Positions 22,591 to 30,459 of a stretch of 64,000 bases of DNA are shown here, piece by piece. The stretch covers positions 62,001 through 126,000 of the forward strand of contig NZ_QJRP01000003.1 in the NCBI RefSeq assembly GCF_003205295.1, in the 5' to 3' direction. The notes below the pieces were generated by a model. That model worked only from the letters and a program-made list of their open reading frames with translations. It was not told the DNA's origin and ran no database searches. The DNA comes from Pseudomonas mosselii. Its GTDB lineage: Bacteria; Pseudomonadota; Gammaproteobacteria; Pseudomonadales; Pseudomonadaceae. A program made the position numbers and the translations under genes. The number at the start of each line of letters is the position of its first letter. Position 1 is the first letter of the stretch.

Positions 22591-24018
22591 CTACGACTCG
22601 ACGTGATGTTCCGGACGACGGGCGCGCCTTCCGTCCGTCGGCGCCAGTTGCAGGAAGATCGCCGCCGCCAGCATGGCCATCACGCCGATGGTGACGAAGG
22701 TCAGTTGGAACGCGCCCAGGGTGCTCTCCACGCCCTCGGCGCCGCCAGCCGCGGTGAAACCGCCGAGCAAGGCGCCGGCGCAGGCCACGCCCAGGCTCAG
22801 CGACAGTTGCGCGACCACTGACAGCAGGCTGTTGCCGCTGCTGGCGCTGGCGTCGTCGAGGTCGATCAGCGTCACCGTGTTCATTGCCGTGAACTGCATC
22901 GAGTTGACCGCGCCCAGCAGCGCCAGTTGCACCAGCAGCACGGCATAGGGCGTCTGCTCGTCCACCAGCCCCAGGCTGGCCAGCAGCAGGCCTAGCAGCA
23001 GGGTGTTGCCGGTCAGCACGATGCGATAGCCCAGGCGTTCGATCAGCGGCCGAGCAATGGACTTGGCGAGCATCGCCGCCGCCGCCAGCGGGATCATGCT
23101 CATGCCGGCCTGGGCCGGCGAATAGCCCAGCGCCACCTGCAGCAGCAACGGCACCAGGAAGGGCAGGGCGCCGCTGCCCAGGCGGGCGAACAGGTTGCCG
23201 AGGATACCGATGGCGAAGGTCCGTACGCGGAACAGCGAGGGCGAGAACAGGGGCTCCGGATCACGCCCGGCGCGCAGCCAGTAGGCGGCCAGGCAGGCCA
23301 TGCCGGCGAACAGCAACAGCATCACCCGCAGGTGCGGCAGGTGCAGTTCGCCCAAGCCCTCCATGGCGATGGTGATCAGCACCATCGCCGCGCCGAACAG
23401 CAGGAAACCCGGGCCATCGAAGCTGGTGCGTTCGGCGCCGCGCAGGTCGGGGATGAACTTCCACACCGCGTAGCAGCCCAGTGCCCCCACCGGCAGGTTG
23501 ATCAGGAAGATCCAGTGCCAGCTGAGAATCTCCACCAGCCAGCCACCCAGGGTCGGACCCAGCAACGGGCCGAGCAGGCCGGGGATGGTGATGAAGCTCA
23601 TGATCCGCACCAGCTCCGAGCGCGGGTAGGCGCGCAGCACCACCAGGCGCCCGACCGGCAGCATCAGCGCGCCGCCCAGGCCCTGGATCACCCGGGCCAG
23701 GATCAGGAAGCCGAGGCTGTTGGCCATGGCGCACAACAGCGAACCGAAGCTGAACAGCAGGATGGCGCTGAAGAAGATGCGCTTGGTGCCGAAACGGTCG
23801 GCGATCCAGCCCGAGGCCGGGATCAGCAGGGCCACGGTGAGCATGTAGGCGATGATCACCCCCTGCATGCGCAGCGGGTCCTCGGCCAAGGAGCGGGCCA
23901 TGGCCGGCAGCGCGGTGTTGAGGATGGTGCCGTCGAGCGACTGCATGAAGAAGGCGATGGCCACTACCCAGGGGATCCAGCGGGCGGTGACGGGGTCCAG
24001 CGGGGCGCGATCGGACAT
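22591..24018 (-). CDS. mdtD: MFS multidrug exporter, MdtD-like (DHA2/EmrB type)
   Basis: A 475-residue proton-driven exporter with 13-14 predicted membrane segments. The N-terminus RWIPWVVAIAFFMQSLDGTILNTALPAMA contains the D-x-T/TIxNxALP motif of drug:H+ antiporters; WIADRFGTKRIFF is the MFS loop 2-3 motif; GPLLGPTLGGWL is motif C of antiporters. Close to E. coli MdtD by motif, but substrates cannot be predicted and no membrane-fusion partner is adjacent. ATG 24018 has GAGGTAGC upstream. Confidence 0.88.
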   Translation of the reverse strand: MSDRAPLDPVTARWIPWVVAIAFFMQSLDGTILNTALPAMARSLAEDPLRMQGVIIAYMLTVALLIPASGWIADRFGTKRIFFSAILLFSFGSLLCAMANSLGFLILARVIQGLGGALMLPVGRLVVLRAYPRSELVRIMSFITIPGLLGPLLGPTLGGWLVEILSWHWIFLINLPVGALGCYAVWKFIPDLRGAERTSFDGPGFLLFGAAMVLITIAMEGLGELHLPHLRVMLLLFAGMACLAAYWLRAGRDPEPLFSPSLFRVRTFAIGILGNLFARLGSGALPFLVPLLLQVALGYSPAQAGMSMIPLAAAAMLAKSIARPLIERLGYRIVLTGNTLLLGLLLASLGLVDEQTPYAVLLVQLALLGAVNSMQFTAMNTVTLIDLDDASASSGNSLLSVVAQLSLSLGVACAGALLGGFTAAGGAEGVESTLGAFQLTFVTIGVMAMLAAAIFLQLAPTDGRRARRPEHHVES

Positions 24019-24049
24019 CAGCTACCTCTACGTTTTGTGTTGCCTGTGC

Positions 24050-24127
24050 CGACCTCTTCGCGGGTAAACCCGCTCCCACAGGGTTATCGACAAACCTGTG
24101 GGAGCGGGTTTACCCGCGAAGAGGTCG
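24050..24127. repeat. REP pair (inverted), GACCTCTTCGCGGG type
   Basis: Perfect inverted copies 24051-24082 and 24095-24126 between the tldE-like gene and the exporter gene. Confidence 0.9.
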
Positions 24128-24137
24128 GTCCTGCGGA

Positions 24138-25469
24138 TCACAGTGTCAGGGTCAACCCCTTCAGCAACGCCCCCGGCAGATGACTCGACCCAGTGCTGCG
24201 CTGCCCGTAGGTGCTGGTCGAGAGGATCATCTCGCGTTCCTGGGTCAGGTCCTCCAGCTGGCTACCCAGCAGGTTGTACAGGCTGTCGTCGAAGCGCATG
24301 GTGCTCACCGGCCCCTGGATCTGGCCGTTTTCCACCCAGAACGTGGCGAAACGGGTCAGCCCGGTCATGCGCGCGGCGGGCAGGTCCGAGTAGTTCAGGT
24401 ACCACAGGTTGCTGATGTACAGCCCGGTGCCCAGACGCTCCAGAACCTCTTCTCCGGGCAGGTTCCCCGGTGCCAGGCTCAGCGCGCACGGTGACTCATG
24501 GCTGTCGGCGCCATTGGCCTGCTGTGCGAACTCGGCGGCGCTGCGGGCGCTCACCAGCCGCTCCAGCGCCCTGCCTTCACCGATCAGCAGCAGGTCGCGA
24601 CGGGGCGAGCCCTCGTCGGAGAACGCCGGGCTCAGCGAGCCGCTGACCTGCTCGCTGAAGCTCACTCGTGGGCTCAGTTGCGCGTCGCCGTTGTACAGAC
24701 GCTGCAACGGGCTGTTGCCCGTGGCCAGGGCCTGCGCGGAGAAACCGCCCCAGCACAGCATCCCGGCGATTTCGTCCATCGCCGCCGGCGCCAGGTAGGC
24801 GCGGTAGCTGCCGGGCTTGAGGGTAATGGCCGGGCGCCCCAGGTGAGCCAGTTGTTCGCGAGCCTGGCGCAGGCGGGAGGCGAAGGCCTCGCCGCTCCAG
24901 GCCTGCCCGGCATAGTTGGCCTTGACCGCCTGGCCGTTGGCGTGGAACAGGCTCCAGTCGAAGTTGAAACTGTTGGCCTGGTGCCAGCCGAAGGCCCCGA
25001 AGGAACTGGCGAAGCCCCGGCAGATGGGGCCGGCGGCATAGATGCCGACCAGGTCCAGGTCACCGGCTTCGCGCTCGACCAGGGCCAGCACTTCGTCCAG
25101 CTCGGGCAATGGCGGTTCGAGCAGGCTATGGCTGTGCCAGGCGCTGTCGTCGAGGTTCAGGTAGGGATCCACCGCCAGCAATGGCAAGGTCTGGCGCAGC
25201 TGTGCCAGGGCGTCGTGCAGGCGCTGGCGGTCGAGCTCGGGGTCGTCGCCCAAGGTGATCTGCTGCTCGGCCTGGCGCCCTTCACGCACCAGCCGCAGGT
25301 GTGCGCTGGCCTGGCTGACCAGCCCGGCCTGGCGCACCTTGGCATGGTTGAAGCGCACGAACTGCGAATGCTCGGCGCTGTAGCCGAGGGTGAACTGCTC
25401 GCCCGGTTGCACGGCGGCGTTCAGGCTGTCGAGCAGGCTTTCGAAACGTTGCTGGTACAGGCTGCTCAT
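24138..25469 (-). CDS. TldE/PmbA-type protease subunit
   Basis: A 443-residue member of the TldD/PmbA family. It lacks the HExxxH metal motif, as expected for a TldE-type partner. The C-terminal half has the family pattern LIGEGRALERLVSARSAAEF, GLYISNLWYLNYSDLPAARMTGLTRFATFWVENGQIQGPVSTMRFDDSLYNLL. TldD and TldE form a heterodimer that cleaves unfolded peptides and matures some modified peptides (microcin B17). Its ATG overlaps the stop of the upstream TldD-like gene in TGATG, implying translational coupling and equal synthesis. The frame opens further upstream but only inside that gene. Confidence 0.85.
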   Translation of the reverse strand: MSSLYQQRFESLLDSLNAAVQPGEQFTLGYSAEHSQFVRFNHAKVRQAGLVSQASAHLRLVREGRQAEQQITLGDDPELDRQRLHDALAQLRQTLPLLAVDPYLNLDDSAWHSHSLLEPPLPELDEVLALVEREAGDLDLVGIYAAGPICRGFASSFGAFGWHQANSFNFDWSLFHANGQAVKANYAGQAWSGEAFASRLRQAREQLAHLGRPAITLKPGSYRAYLAPAAMDEIAGMLCWGGFSAQALATGNSPLQRLYNGDAQLSPRVSFSEQVSGSLSPAFSDEGSPRRDLLLIGEGRALERLVSARSAAEFAQQANGADSHESPCALSLAPGNLPGEEVLERLGTGLYISNLWYLNYSDLPAARMTGLTRFATFWVENGQIQGPVSTMRFDDSLYNLLGSQLEDLTQEREMILSTSTYGQRSTGSSHLPGALLKGLTLTL

Positions 25470-26911
25470 CAGGCGTCTCCCCCGAATACGTCGATCTGGC
25501 GGAACACGCAGGCCGGCGAGGCATGGCCGACACGCACCACCTGGTTGGGCTCGCCCTTGCCGCAGTTGGGCGTGCCGAGCACCTGGAAGGTGCTGCTGTC
25601 GCCCACGGCCGAGAGGTTGCGCCAGAAGTCGGCGGAGATGCCCCGGTAGTTCGGGTTCTTCACCACGCCCTTGAGCTCGCCGTTCTCGATCAACTGCCCC
25701 CACTCGCAGCCGAACTGGAACTTGTTGCGCGCATCGTCGATGGACCAGGAGCGGTTGGTGCGCATCAGGATACCGTGTTCGATCCCCCCGATCAGTTGTT
25801 CCAGCGACTGGTCGCCAGGCTCGACATTGAGGTTGGCCATTCGGTCGATAGGTGCGCGGTTCCAGCCGCAGGCGCGGCTGTTGGCCACGCCGTCCAGGCC
25901 CGAGCGCAGCTGCGACAGCACGCCGCCCAGGGGGCGCACCAGCAGGCCGTCGCGGATCAGGAACTGCTTGCTGGCCGGTGTACCGTCGTCATCGAAGCTG
26001 TAGCTGGCCAACTCCTCGCGGATCGTCGGGTCGAAGGTCACGTTGAGCCGCTTCGAGCCGTACTGCAGGTGGCCGAAGTCGCTGGCTTTGACGAAGCTGG
26101 TACCGGCGTAGTTGCGCTCATCGCCCAGGATACGGTCCAGCTCCAGCGGATGGCCGATGGACTCGTGGATCTGCAGCATCATCTGGTCGGGCATCAGCAG
26201 CAGGTCGCGCCGGCCGCTCGGGGTGTTGGGCGCCAGCAGCAACTGCAGCGCCTCGTCGGCTACCCGGCGGGCCGCGCCGACCAGGCCACAGCGCTGGATC
26301 ACCTCGAAGCCGCCCTGCTGGCCGAAGTTCTCCCGGCCCAGGCTGCGGCTCTGGCTGTCCTGGCCGTCGCTGGCGGTGACGCCCAGGCCCGGGTAGACGA
26401 AGCGCTGGGCATGGCGCAGCTCGGCGCCGGCGGAGTTCAGGTAGGTCTGCTCGACCACGCTGATGCCAAGGCTGGCCTGCCAGTCCACCAGGCGCTCGTC
26501 ACGTGGCACGCTGGCCGATTCGGCGGCCAGCACGTCCAGGCAGTCGGCGAGGTTGGGCAGGGGCTGCTCGAAGTTGGGCGAGACATGGTCGTGGCGTCCC
26601 TCCGGGGCCGGCTGGCCGCTCAGGTCGAGCAGGCTGCTGGCCTTGATCCGCCGGGCCAGCGCCTCGGCCTGCTCCAGGGCGCGTTGCAGCCCGGCCTGGG
26701 ACAGGTCGGCGGTGGCCGCGTAGGCCTCCACGCCATCCACCCGCACGGTGAGCATGGCGCCTTCGTCCTGGCTGAAGAAGGGTGGCTCGGCGACGTTGCG
26801 CCGAACCGACAGTGACTGGTGCGATTGCTTCACATGGCGAAGCGAGAACAGTTCGGCCGTGCTGCGCAGCGCGGCAAAGCGCTGGCGCAGCAGGGTGCTG
26901 GAGTCGAACAT
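25469..26911 (-). CDS. TldD-type metalloprotease subunit
   Basis: A 480-residue TldD-family protease subunit. The zinc site HESIGH (in MMLQIHESIGHPLELDRILGDERNYAGTSFV) is intact, as are the downstream GTPASKQFLIRDGLLVRPLGG and NVEPGDQSLEQLIGGIEHGILM segments. Together with the overlapping TldE-type gene it should form an active heterodimer. Most pseudomonads carry a canonical tldD and pmbA elsewhere, so this contiguous pair is likely a paralogous system. ATG 26911 begins MFDSSTLLRQRFAAL. It lies 29 nt downstream of the acyl-CoA dehydrogenase gene, so a three-gene operon is likely. No precursor-peptide gene is seen beside it. Confidence 0.9.
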   Translation of the reverse strand: MFDSSTLLRQRFAALRSTAELFSLRHVKQSHQSLSVRRNVAEPPFFSQDEGAMLTVRVDGVEAYAATADLSQAGLQRALEQAEALARRIKASSLLDLSGQPAPEGRHDHVSPNFEQPLPNLADCLDVLAAESASVPRDERLVDWQASLGISVVEQTYLNSAGAELRHAQRFVYPGLGVTASDGQDSQSRSLGRENFGQQGGFEVIQRCGLVGAARRVADEALQLLLAPNTPSGRRDLLLMPDQMMLQIHESIGHPLELDRILGDERNYAGTSFVKASDFGHLQYGSKRLNVTFDPTIREELASYSFDDDGTPASKQFLIRDGLLVRPLGGVLSQLRSGLDGVANSRACGWNRAPIDRMANLNVEPGDQSLEQLIGGIEHGILMRTNRSWSIDDARNKFQFGCEWGQLIENGELKGVVKNPNYRGISADFWRNLSAVGDSSTFQVLGTPNCGKGEPNQVVRVGHASPACVFRQIDVFGGDA

Positions 26912-26940
26912 GGAAATCTCCGTGTGTGCGGTGGCTCCCC

Positions 26941-28737
26941 CTAGAACCACCCCTCTTGCATCGCGAGGCAGGTGTCGTCGCGGGCCTCGAGCAAAGCGAG
27001 GTCATTATGGCAGCCCGGCACCTCCCAGGTGAGGAAATAACGCGCGGCCTGGAGCTTGCCCTGATAGAAGTCGCGGTCACTGCCCTTGAGCAGGCCGACC
27101 TCGGCATGAATGGCCTGCTCCAGCCAGCGCCAGCCGATCACGCAGTGGCCGAACACCTTGAGGTACAGCGCCGAGTTGGCCAGCGCGCCGGCGACCTTGC
27201 CGGCGGCCAGGTCGCCGAGCAGGGCGAGGGTCACGCTTTGCAGGCGATTGACCAGGTGCTCCAGGGGCTGGCGCAACGGATCGAGGTTCGGGTGATGGCT
27301 GGCGCGCTCGCAGGTGCCGGCGATCAGGCGAATCAGTTGCTTGAGCCCGGCGCCGTTGTTCTGCGCCAGCTTGCGCCCGAGCAGGTCGAGGGACTGGATG
27401 CCCTCGGTGCCCTCGTGGATCGGGTTGAGACGGTTGTCGCGGTAATACTGCTCGACCGGGTATTCGCGGGTGTAGCCGTGGCCGCCAAGGATCTGGATCG
27501 CCAGTTCGTTGGCTTTCAGGCAGAACGCCGAGGGCCAGGACTTGACGATGGGGGTGAGCAGGTCGAGCAGCTCCAAGGCTTGCCGGCGAGCCTCAGCATC
27601 CGCGGCGGTGTGGGTGTCATCGAACAGCCGGGCAGCGTACAGGCCCAGGTCGAAAGCACCCTCGACGTAGGCCTTCTGTGCCAGCAGCATGCGCTTCACA
27701 TCGCTGTGCTCGATGATCGGCACGGCGGGGCTGTGCGGGTCCTTGTTGTCCGGCAGGCGGCCCTGTGGACGTTGACGGGCATAGTCCAGGGAATACAGGT
27801 AACCGGCGTAACCCAGCATCACCGCGCCCATGCCGACGCCGATGCGCGCCTCGTTCATCATCTGGAACATGCAGGCCAGGCCCTGGTGCGGCTGGCCCAC
27901 CAAGTAGCCGACACACTGGCCGTTGTCACCGAAGTTCAGCGCCGTGGAGGTGGTGCCGCGCCAGCCCATCTTGTGGAACAGGCCGGCCAGCAGCACGTCG
28001 TTGCGTGGCCCCAGGCTGCCGTCGGCGTTGACCAGGTACTTGGGCACGATGAACAGCGAGATGCCCTTCACCCCGGGCGGTGCGTCCGGCAGCTTGGCCA
28101 GGACCATGTGCACGATGTTCTGCGAAAGCTCGTGGTCGCCGCCGGAGATGAAGATCTTGTTGCCCTTGAGCCGGTAGGTGCCGTCGCCTGCGGGTTCAGC
28201 GCGGGTGCGGATATCGGCCAGCGACGAGCCAGCGTGGGGTTCGGTCAGGGCCATGGTGCCGAAGTAGCGTCCCTCGATCATCGGTTGCAGGAACAGGCGT
28301 TTCTGTTCGTCGCTGGCGAAGCTCTCGATCAGGTTGGCCGCGCCCATGGTCAGGAACGGGTAGGCCGTGGTGCCGGCGTTGGCGGCCTGGAAGTGGGCGA
28401 AGCAGGCTTGCGACACCAGGCTGGGCAGCTGCATGCCGCCGACTTCGAAGTCGCGGTTGGCGTTGAGGAAGCCCGCTTCGAGGAAGGCGTCGACCGCAGG
28501 CTTAACGTCCGGGATCAGCTCGGCGCGGCCGTCCACGTAGCGCGGCTCGTTTTCGTCGCCCTTGCGGTTGTGCGGGGCGAAGTACTTTTCGGCAAGGGTA
28601 CGGGCGGTGGTCAGCGCCGCGTCGAAGGTCTCGCGGCTGTGTTCGGCGAAGCGCGGGCGCTGGGTCAGGGCCTCGGCGTCGAGGACTTCGTAGAGTTCGA
28701 AGGCGAGGTTGCGGCTGCTGAGGAGTTGCTCGGACAT
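26941..28737 (-). CDS. Acyl-CoA dehydrogenase (long, four-domain type)
   Basis: A 598-residue FAD enzyme oxidising an acyl-CoA at alpha-beta. It is longer than the usual 380-residue type and has an extra N-terminal segment and a C-terminal domain, as in the DmdC/AidB-like group. Seen are MALTEPHAGSSLADIRTRAEP (FAD-binding), KIFISGGDHEL, the FAD/tetramer segment ILGGHGYTREYPVEQYYRD and IHEGTEGIQSLDLLGRKL, whose Glu is the probable catalytic base. The CoA ester is not predictable. ATG 28737 has AGGAA 8 nt upstream. It is first in the likely operon with the TldD/E pair. Confidence 0.92.
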   Translation of the reverse strand: MSEQLLSSRNLAFELYEVLDAEALTQRPRFAEHSRETFDAALTTARTLAEKYFAPHNRKGDENEPRYVDGRAELIPDVKPAVDAFLEAGFLNANRDFEVGGMQLPSLVSQACFAHFQAANAGTTAYPFLTMGAANLIESFASDEQKRLFLQPMIEGRYFGTMALTEPHAGSSLADIRTRAEPAGDGTYRLKGNKIFISGGDHELSQNIVHMVLAKLPDAPPGVKGISLFIVPKYLVNADGSLGPRNDVLLAGLFHKMGWRGTTSTALNFGDNGQCVGYLVGQPHQGLACMFQMMNEARIGVGMGAVMLGYAGYLYSLDYARQRPQGRLPDNKDPHSPAVPIIEHSDVKRMLLAQKAYVEGAFDLGLYAARLFDDTHTAADAEARRQALELLDLLTPIVKSWPSAFCLKANELAIQILGGHGYTREYPVEQYYRDNRLNPIHEGTEGIQSLDLLGRKLAQNNGAGLKQLIRLIAGTCERASHHPNLDPLRQPLEHLVNRLQSVTLALLGDLAAGKVAGALANSALYLKVFGHCVIGWRWLEQAIHAEVGLLKGSDRDFYQGKLQAARYFLTWEVPGCHNDLALLEARDDTCLAMQEGWF

Positions 28738-28897
28738 GGCGGCATTCCTGGTTCGGGATGCAGCGAGTCTAGGCAAGGTGATGGGGCAGGGGACAGGTTA
28801 ATTGGTTTGGGTGATATCGGAGCAGAAGTTGCCATCGCCCAGGCCTCCTTGGGTTGCGCCGGGCGCTATGGACGTGGGTGTTACCCGTCGCAAAGCC

Positions 28898-28935
28898 TTG
28901 TCACGCAATTGCGCTTATATCGATATCGATATAGT
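28898..28935 (+). promoter_or_regulatory. Promoter and palindromic operator of the toxin-antitoxin module
   Basis: The perfect 18-bp palindrome TATATCGATATCGATATA (28916-28933) lies in AT-rich DNA about 80 nt before the toxin gene. A -35-like TTGTCA (28898-28903) is 17 nt from CGATAT (28921-28926), so the palindrome would cover the -10. Such an arrangement suits autorepression by the antitoxin. Confidence 0.6.
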
Positions 28936-29013
28936 TTTATCTTTGCCGCTCATGGAGAGCTTACGCCTCCGGTATGGACAAGCCAGGCGAATGCATTGGC
29001 GGGAGCGTGCAGG

Positions 29014-29346
29014 ATGCATGATGGGCAAAAGCCAATCGAATGGATGGGTAGCAGCAAGCAGGACCTGCGGGACTTTCCGATTGTGGCAAGGCAGCGGGCC
29101 GGGTATCAGCTGGAGCTGATCCAGGACGGTGAGGCCCCCTTCGACTGGAAACCAATGGAAAGCGTTGGGCCTGGGACGCGGGAAATCCGCATCAAGTGTC
29201 AGGACGGGGCGTTTCGGGTGTTCTACGTCGTGAGTCGACCAGAAGCGGTTTATGTCCTGCACGCGTTTCGCAAGACGACCGAGAAGACGGAAAAGCGCGA
29301 TATCGATCTGGCGAAAGCGCGATACAAATGGTTGGGTGCCTGCTGA
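29014..29346 (+). CDS. HigB/RelE-type toxin (Gp49-like)
   Basis: A 110-residue basic protein of the phage-derived Gp49-like/HigB toxin group (RelE superfamily mRNA interferases). Seen are IEWMGSSKQDLRDFPIVARQRAGYQLELIQDGEAPFDWKPMESVGPGTREIRIKCQDGAFRVFYVV, then YVLHAFRKTTEKTEKRDIDLAKARY, the R/K-rich end typical of this family. ATG 29014 has GGGAG 8 nt upstream; the very long open frame upstream is antisense to the acyl-CoA dehydrogenase gene and is not coding. The toxin precedes its antitoxin, the HigBA order. The region is richer in A+T than its neighbours, suggesting acquisition. Confidence 0.9.
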   Translation: MHDGQKPIEWMGSSKQDLRDFPIVARQRAGYQLELIQDGEAPFDWKPMESVGPGTREIRIKCQDGAFRVFYVVSRPEAVYVLHAFRKTTEKTEKRDIDLAKARYKWLGAC

Positions 29347-29395
29347 GCTGGAGTCGACAGTGTTTGAACGAGATGGATGCACAGAGGGATTTGCG

Positions 29396-29680
29396 ATGAC
29401 AAACGAACGCTCCACTTCGGTATGGGATGCGCTGTTCGACTCACCGGAAGAGGCCGAGAACCTGCGGCTTCGGGCGAAGCTGATGAGGGTGTTGGCCAGG
29501 ATTGTCCGGTCCTGGGATCTGCCGCAGAAAGACGCAGCACGGCGACTGCATCTGACTCAGCCACGCTTGAGTGACTTGCTCAATGGCAAGATAGACAAGT
29601 TCTCGCTGGATGCACTGGTGAATATTCTGGCGAACGCCGACCTGGAAGTTGACTTCACGGTGAAAAAGAAATCGGCCTGA
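29396..29680 (+). CDS. HigA-type antitoxin (XRE-family HTH)
   Basis: A 94-residue antitoxin. The helix-turn-helix is RSWDLPQKDAARRLHLTQPRLSDLLNGKIDKFSLDALVNILANADLEVDFTV (about residues 35-88), of the HTH_37 subgroup normally paired with Gp49-like toxins. It should neutralise the upstream toxin and bind the palindrome at 28916-28933. ATG 29396 has GAGGGA upstream; the gap to the toxin stop is 49 nt. A GGCTCG/CGAGCC hairpin (29728-29745) follows the stop. Confidence 0.9.
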   Translation: MTNERSTSVWDALFDSPEEAENLRLRAKLMRVLARIVRSWDLPQKDAARRLHLTQPRLSDLLNGKIDKFSLDALVNILANADLEVDFTVKKKSA

Positions 29681-29864
29681 TGGCTGTTTTGGCCTCAAAT
29701 TAATCGCAGCTTTCCAGTCGCACCTATGGCTCGAATGGCCGAGCCGCAGTGCGTTTCCTACGCAGATTCCAAGACTTTCCCTATTCCATGTAGTCCAATT
29801 TCCAAACATACTCCCAAGCCCTTTCAAGCCATTGCGGTGCTCCGGGTTGGCCTCTAGTCTCGGA

Positions 29865-29888
29865 CGGTCGCTGCACAATCAGCGACCG
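29865..29888. repeat. Perfect 9-bp inverted repeat upstream of the C4-like unit
   Basis: CGGTCGCTG (29865-29873) and CAGCGACCG (29880-29888) flank CACAAT and stop 3 nt before a -35 hexamer. It could be an operator or the end of the preceding transcript. The remaining DNA from 29681 to 29864 shows only the GGCTCG hairpin and no gene. Confidence 0.55.
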
Positions 29889-29891
29889 GCT

Positions 29892-29921
29892 TTGACAGGC
29901 CGATTATCAAGAGCTTACTCA
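29892..29921 (+). promoter_or_regulatory. Candidate promoter of the C4-like RNA and small-protein gene
   Basis: A consensus -35 TTGACA (29892-29897) is followed after 17-18 nt by TTACTCA (29915-29921), a weak -10. A start near 29928 would place the 5' end about 11 nt before the long RNA stem. Confidence 0.45.
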
Positions 29922-29938
29922 ACGGCTTTGCCCTTTAT

Positions 29939-30044
29939 GGCGGCTGTATGTGGGGCACTTCGCGTGCGCCGGGGTTTTGCTCTTGCTGACCGGTCTGTCA
30001 ACCCATATACAGCTGCCACCTTCTTGTTTGACAGCAACGGGTGG
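29939..30044 (+). ncRNA. C4-antisense-RNA-like structured leader
   Basis: A 16-bp stem, 29939-29954 (GGCGGCTGTATGTGGG) with 30002-30017 (CCCATATACAGCTGCC), pairs fully using two G-U pairs. Inside are smaller hairpins (GCAC-TTCGC-GTGC at 29955-29967; GAC/GTC near 29988-29999). The GGCGGCTGT...ACAGCTGCC frame resembles the C4 antisense RNA class, known from phage P1/P7 immunity and found widely in Proteobacteria. Immediately after the stem, ACCTTCTTG (30018-30026) can pair, with one bulge, to CAAGAGGT (30062-30069), the ribosome site of the next gene. Structure is read directly; the class name is from memory. Confidence 0.65.
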
Positions 30045-30073
30045 TGGTCCCACTTGATCAGCAAGAGGTAGCT

Positions 30074-30316
30074 ATGTTGAAGATTGTCCCCGATCCCCCC
30101 CACAACCCTCATTCCCTCGAAGACACCCTCATCCAGGCCACCGAGTACGCCCTGTGCGCCTTGACCGTGGCCCATCACGCCGTACAGCTCAAACCCAGGT
30201 CGCCGGCTGCCGTGTTGATGATGGCGTCGATGCATGAAATGGAATCGCTGCGTATGTTGCTCGAAGCGGCGTTGATCCAGGTGCAGATGCCGGCGCAGGC
30301 GCCCACATTGCACTAG
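30074..30316 (+). CDS. Small protein of unknown function downstream of the C4-like RNA
   Basis: An 80-residue protein, MLKIVPDPPHNPHSLEDTLIQATEYALCALTVAHHAV followed by a helical C-terminal part. The MxKIVPDPP start is one I associate with a Pseudomonas-specific family of small proteins near DUF3077/DUF6124 genes, often in several copies per genome. No catalytic motif, signal peptide or membrane segment is visible; it looks like a small helical bundle. ATG 30074 is preceded by AAGAGGT at good spacing; the frame is open from 30041 but without a ribosome site. Its translation may be governed by the structured leader. Function unknown. Confidence 0.75.
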   Translation: MLKIVPDPPHNPHSLEDTLIQATEYALCALTVAHHAVQLKPRSPAAVLMMASMHEMESLRMLLEAALIQVQMPAQAPTLH

Positions 30317-30337
30317 GTCGCGTGCCTGGTCGGGCCC

Positions 30338-30425
30338 TTTCGCGGGTAAACCCGCTCCCACAGGTTCAGCTGTGCCTTGGAGCCAGCGCTGTCCCTGTGG
30401 GAGCGGGCTTGCCCGCGAAGAGGCC
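30338..30425. repeat. REP pair (inverted) between the two small genes
   Basis: Inverted copies 30338-30364 and about 30394-30425. One arm is of the GGGTAAACCC subtype and the other of the GGGCTTGCCC subtype, so the pair is slightly heterogeneous. Confidence 0.85.
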
Positions 30426-30459
30426 CGCACAGGCACCCACCATTTCAGGGAGAAAAACC

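Noticed and set aside
26782..29013. Very long plus-strand open frame leading into the HigB-type toxin, suggesting an 854-residue protein
   Set aside because: It is antisense to the acyl-CoA dehydrogenase and TldD genes and has no ribosome site or recognisable domain; only the part from ATG 29014 is real. High GC keeps such frames open.
29728..29745. GGCTCG/CGAGCC hairpin as terminator of the antitoxin gene
   Set aside because: The 6-bp stem is not followed by a T run, so an intrinsic terminator cannot be claimed.
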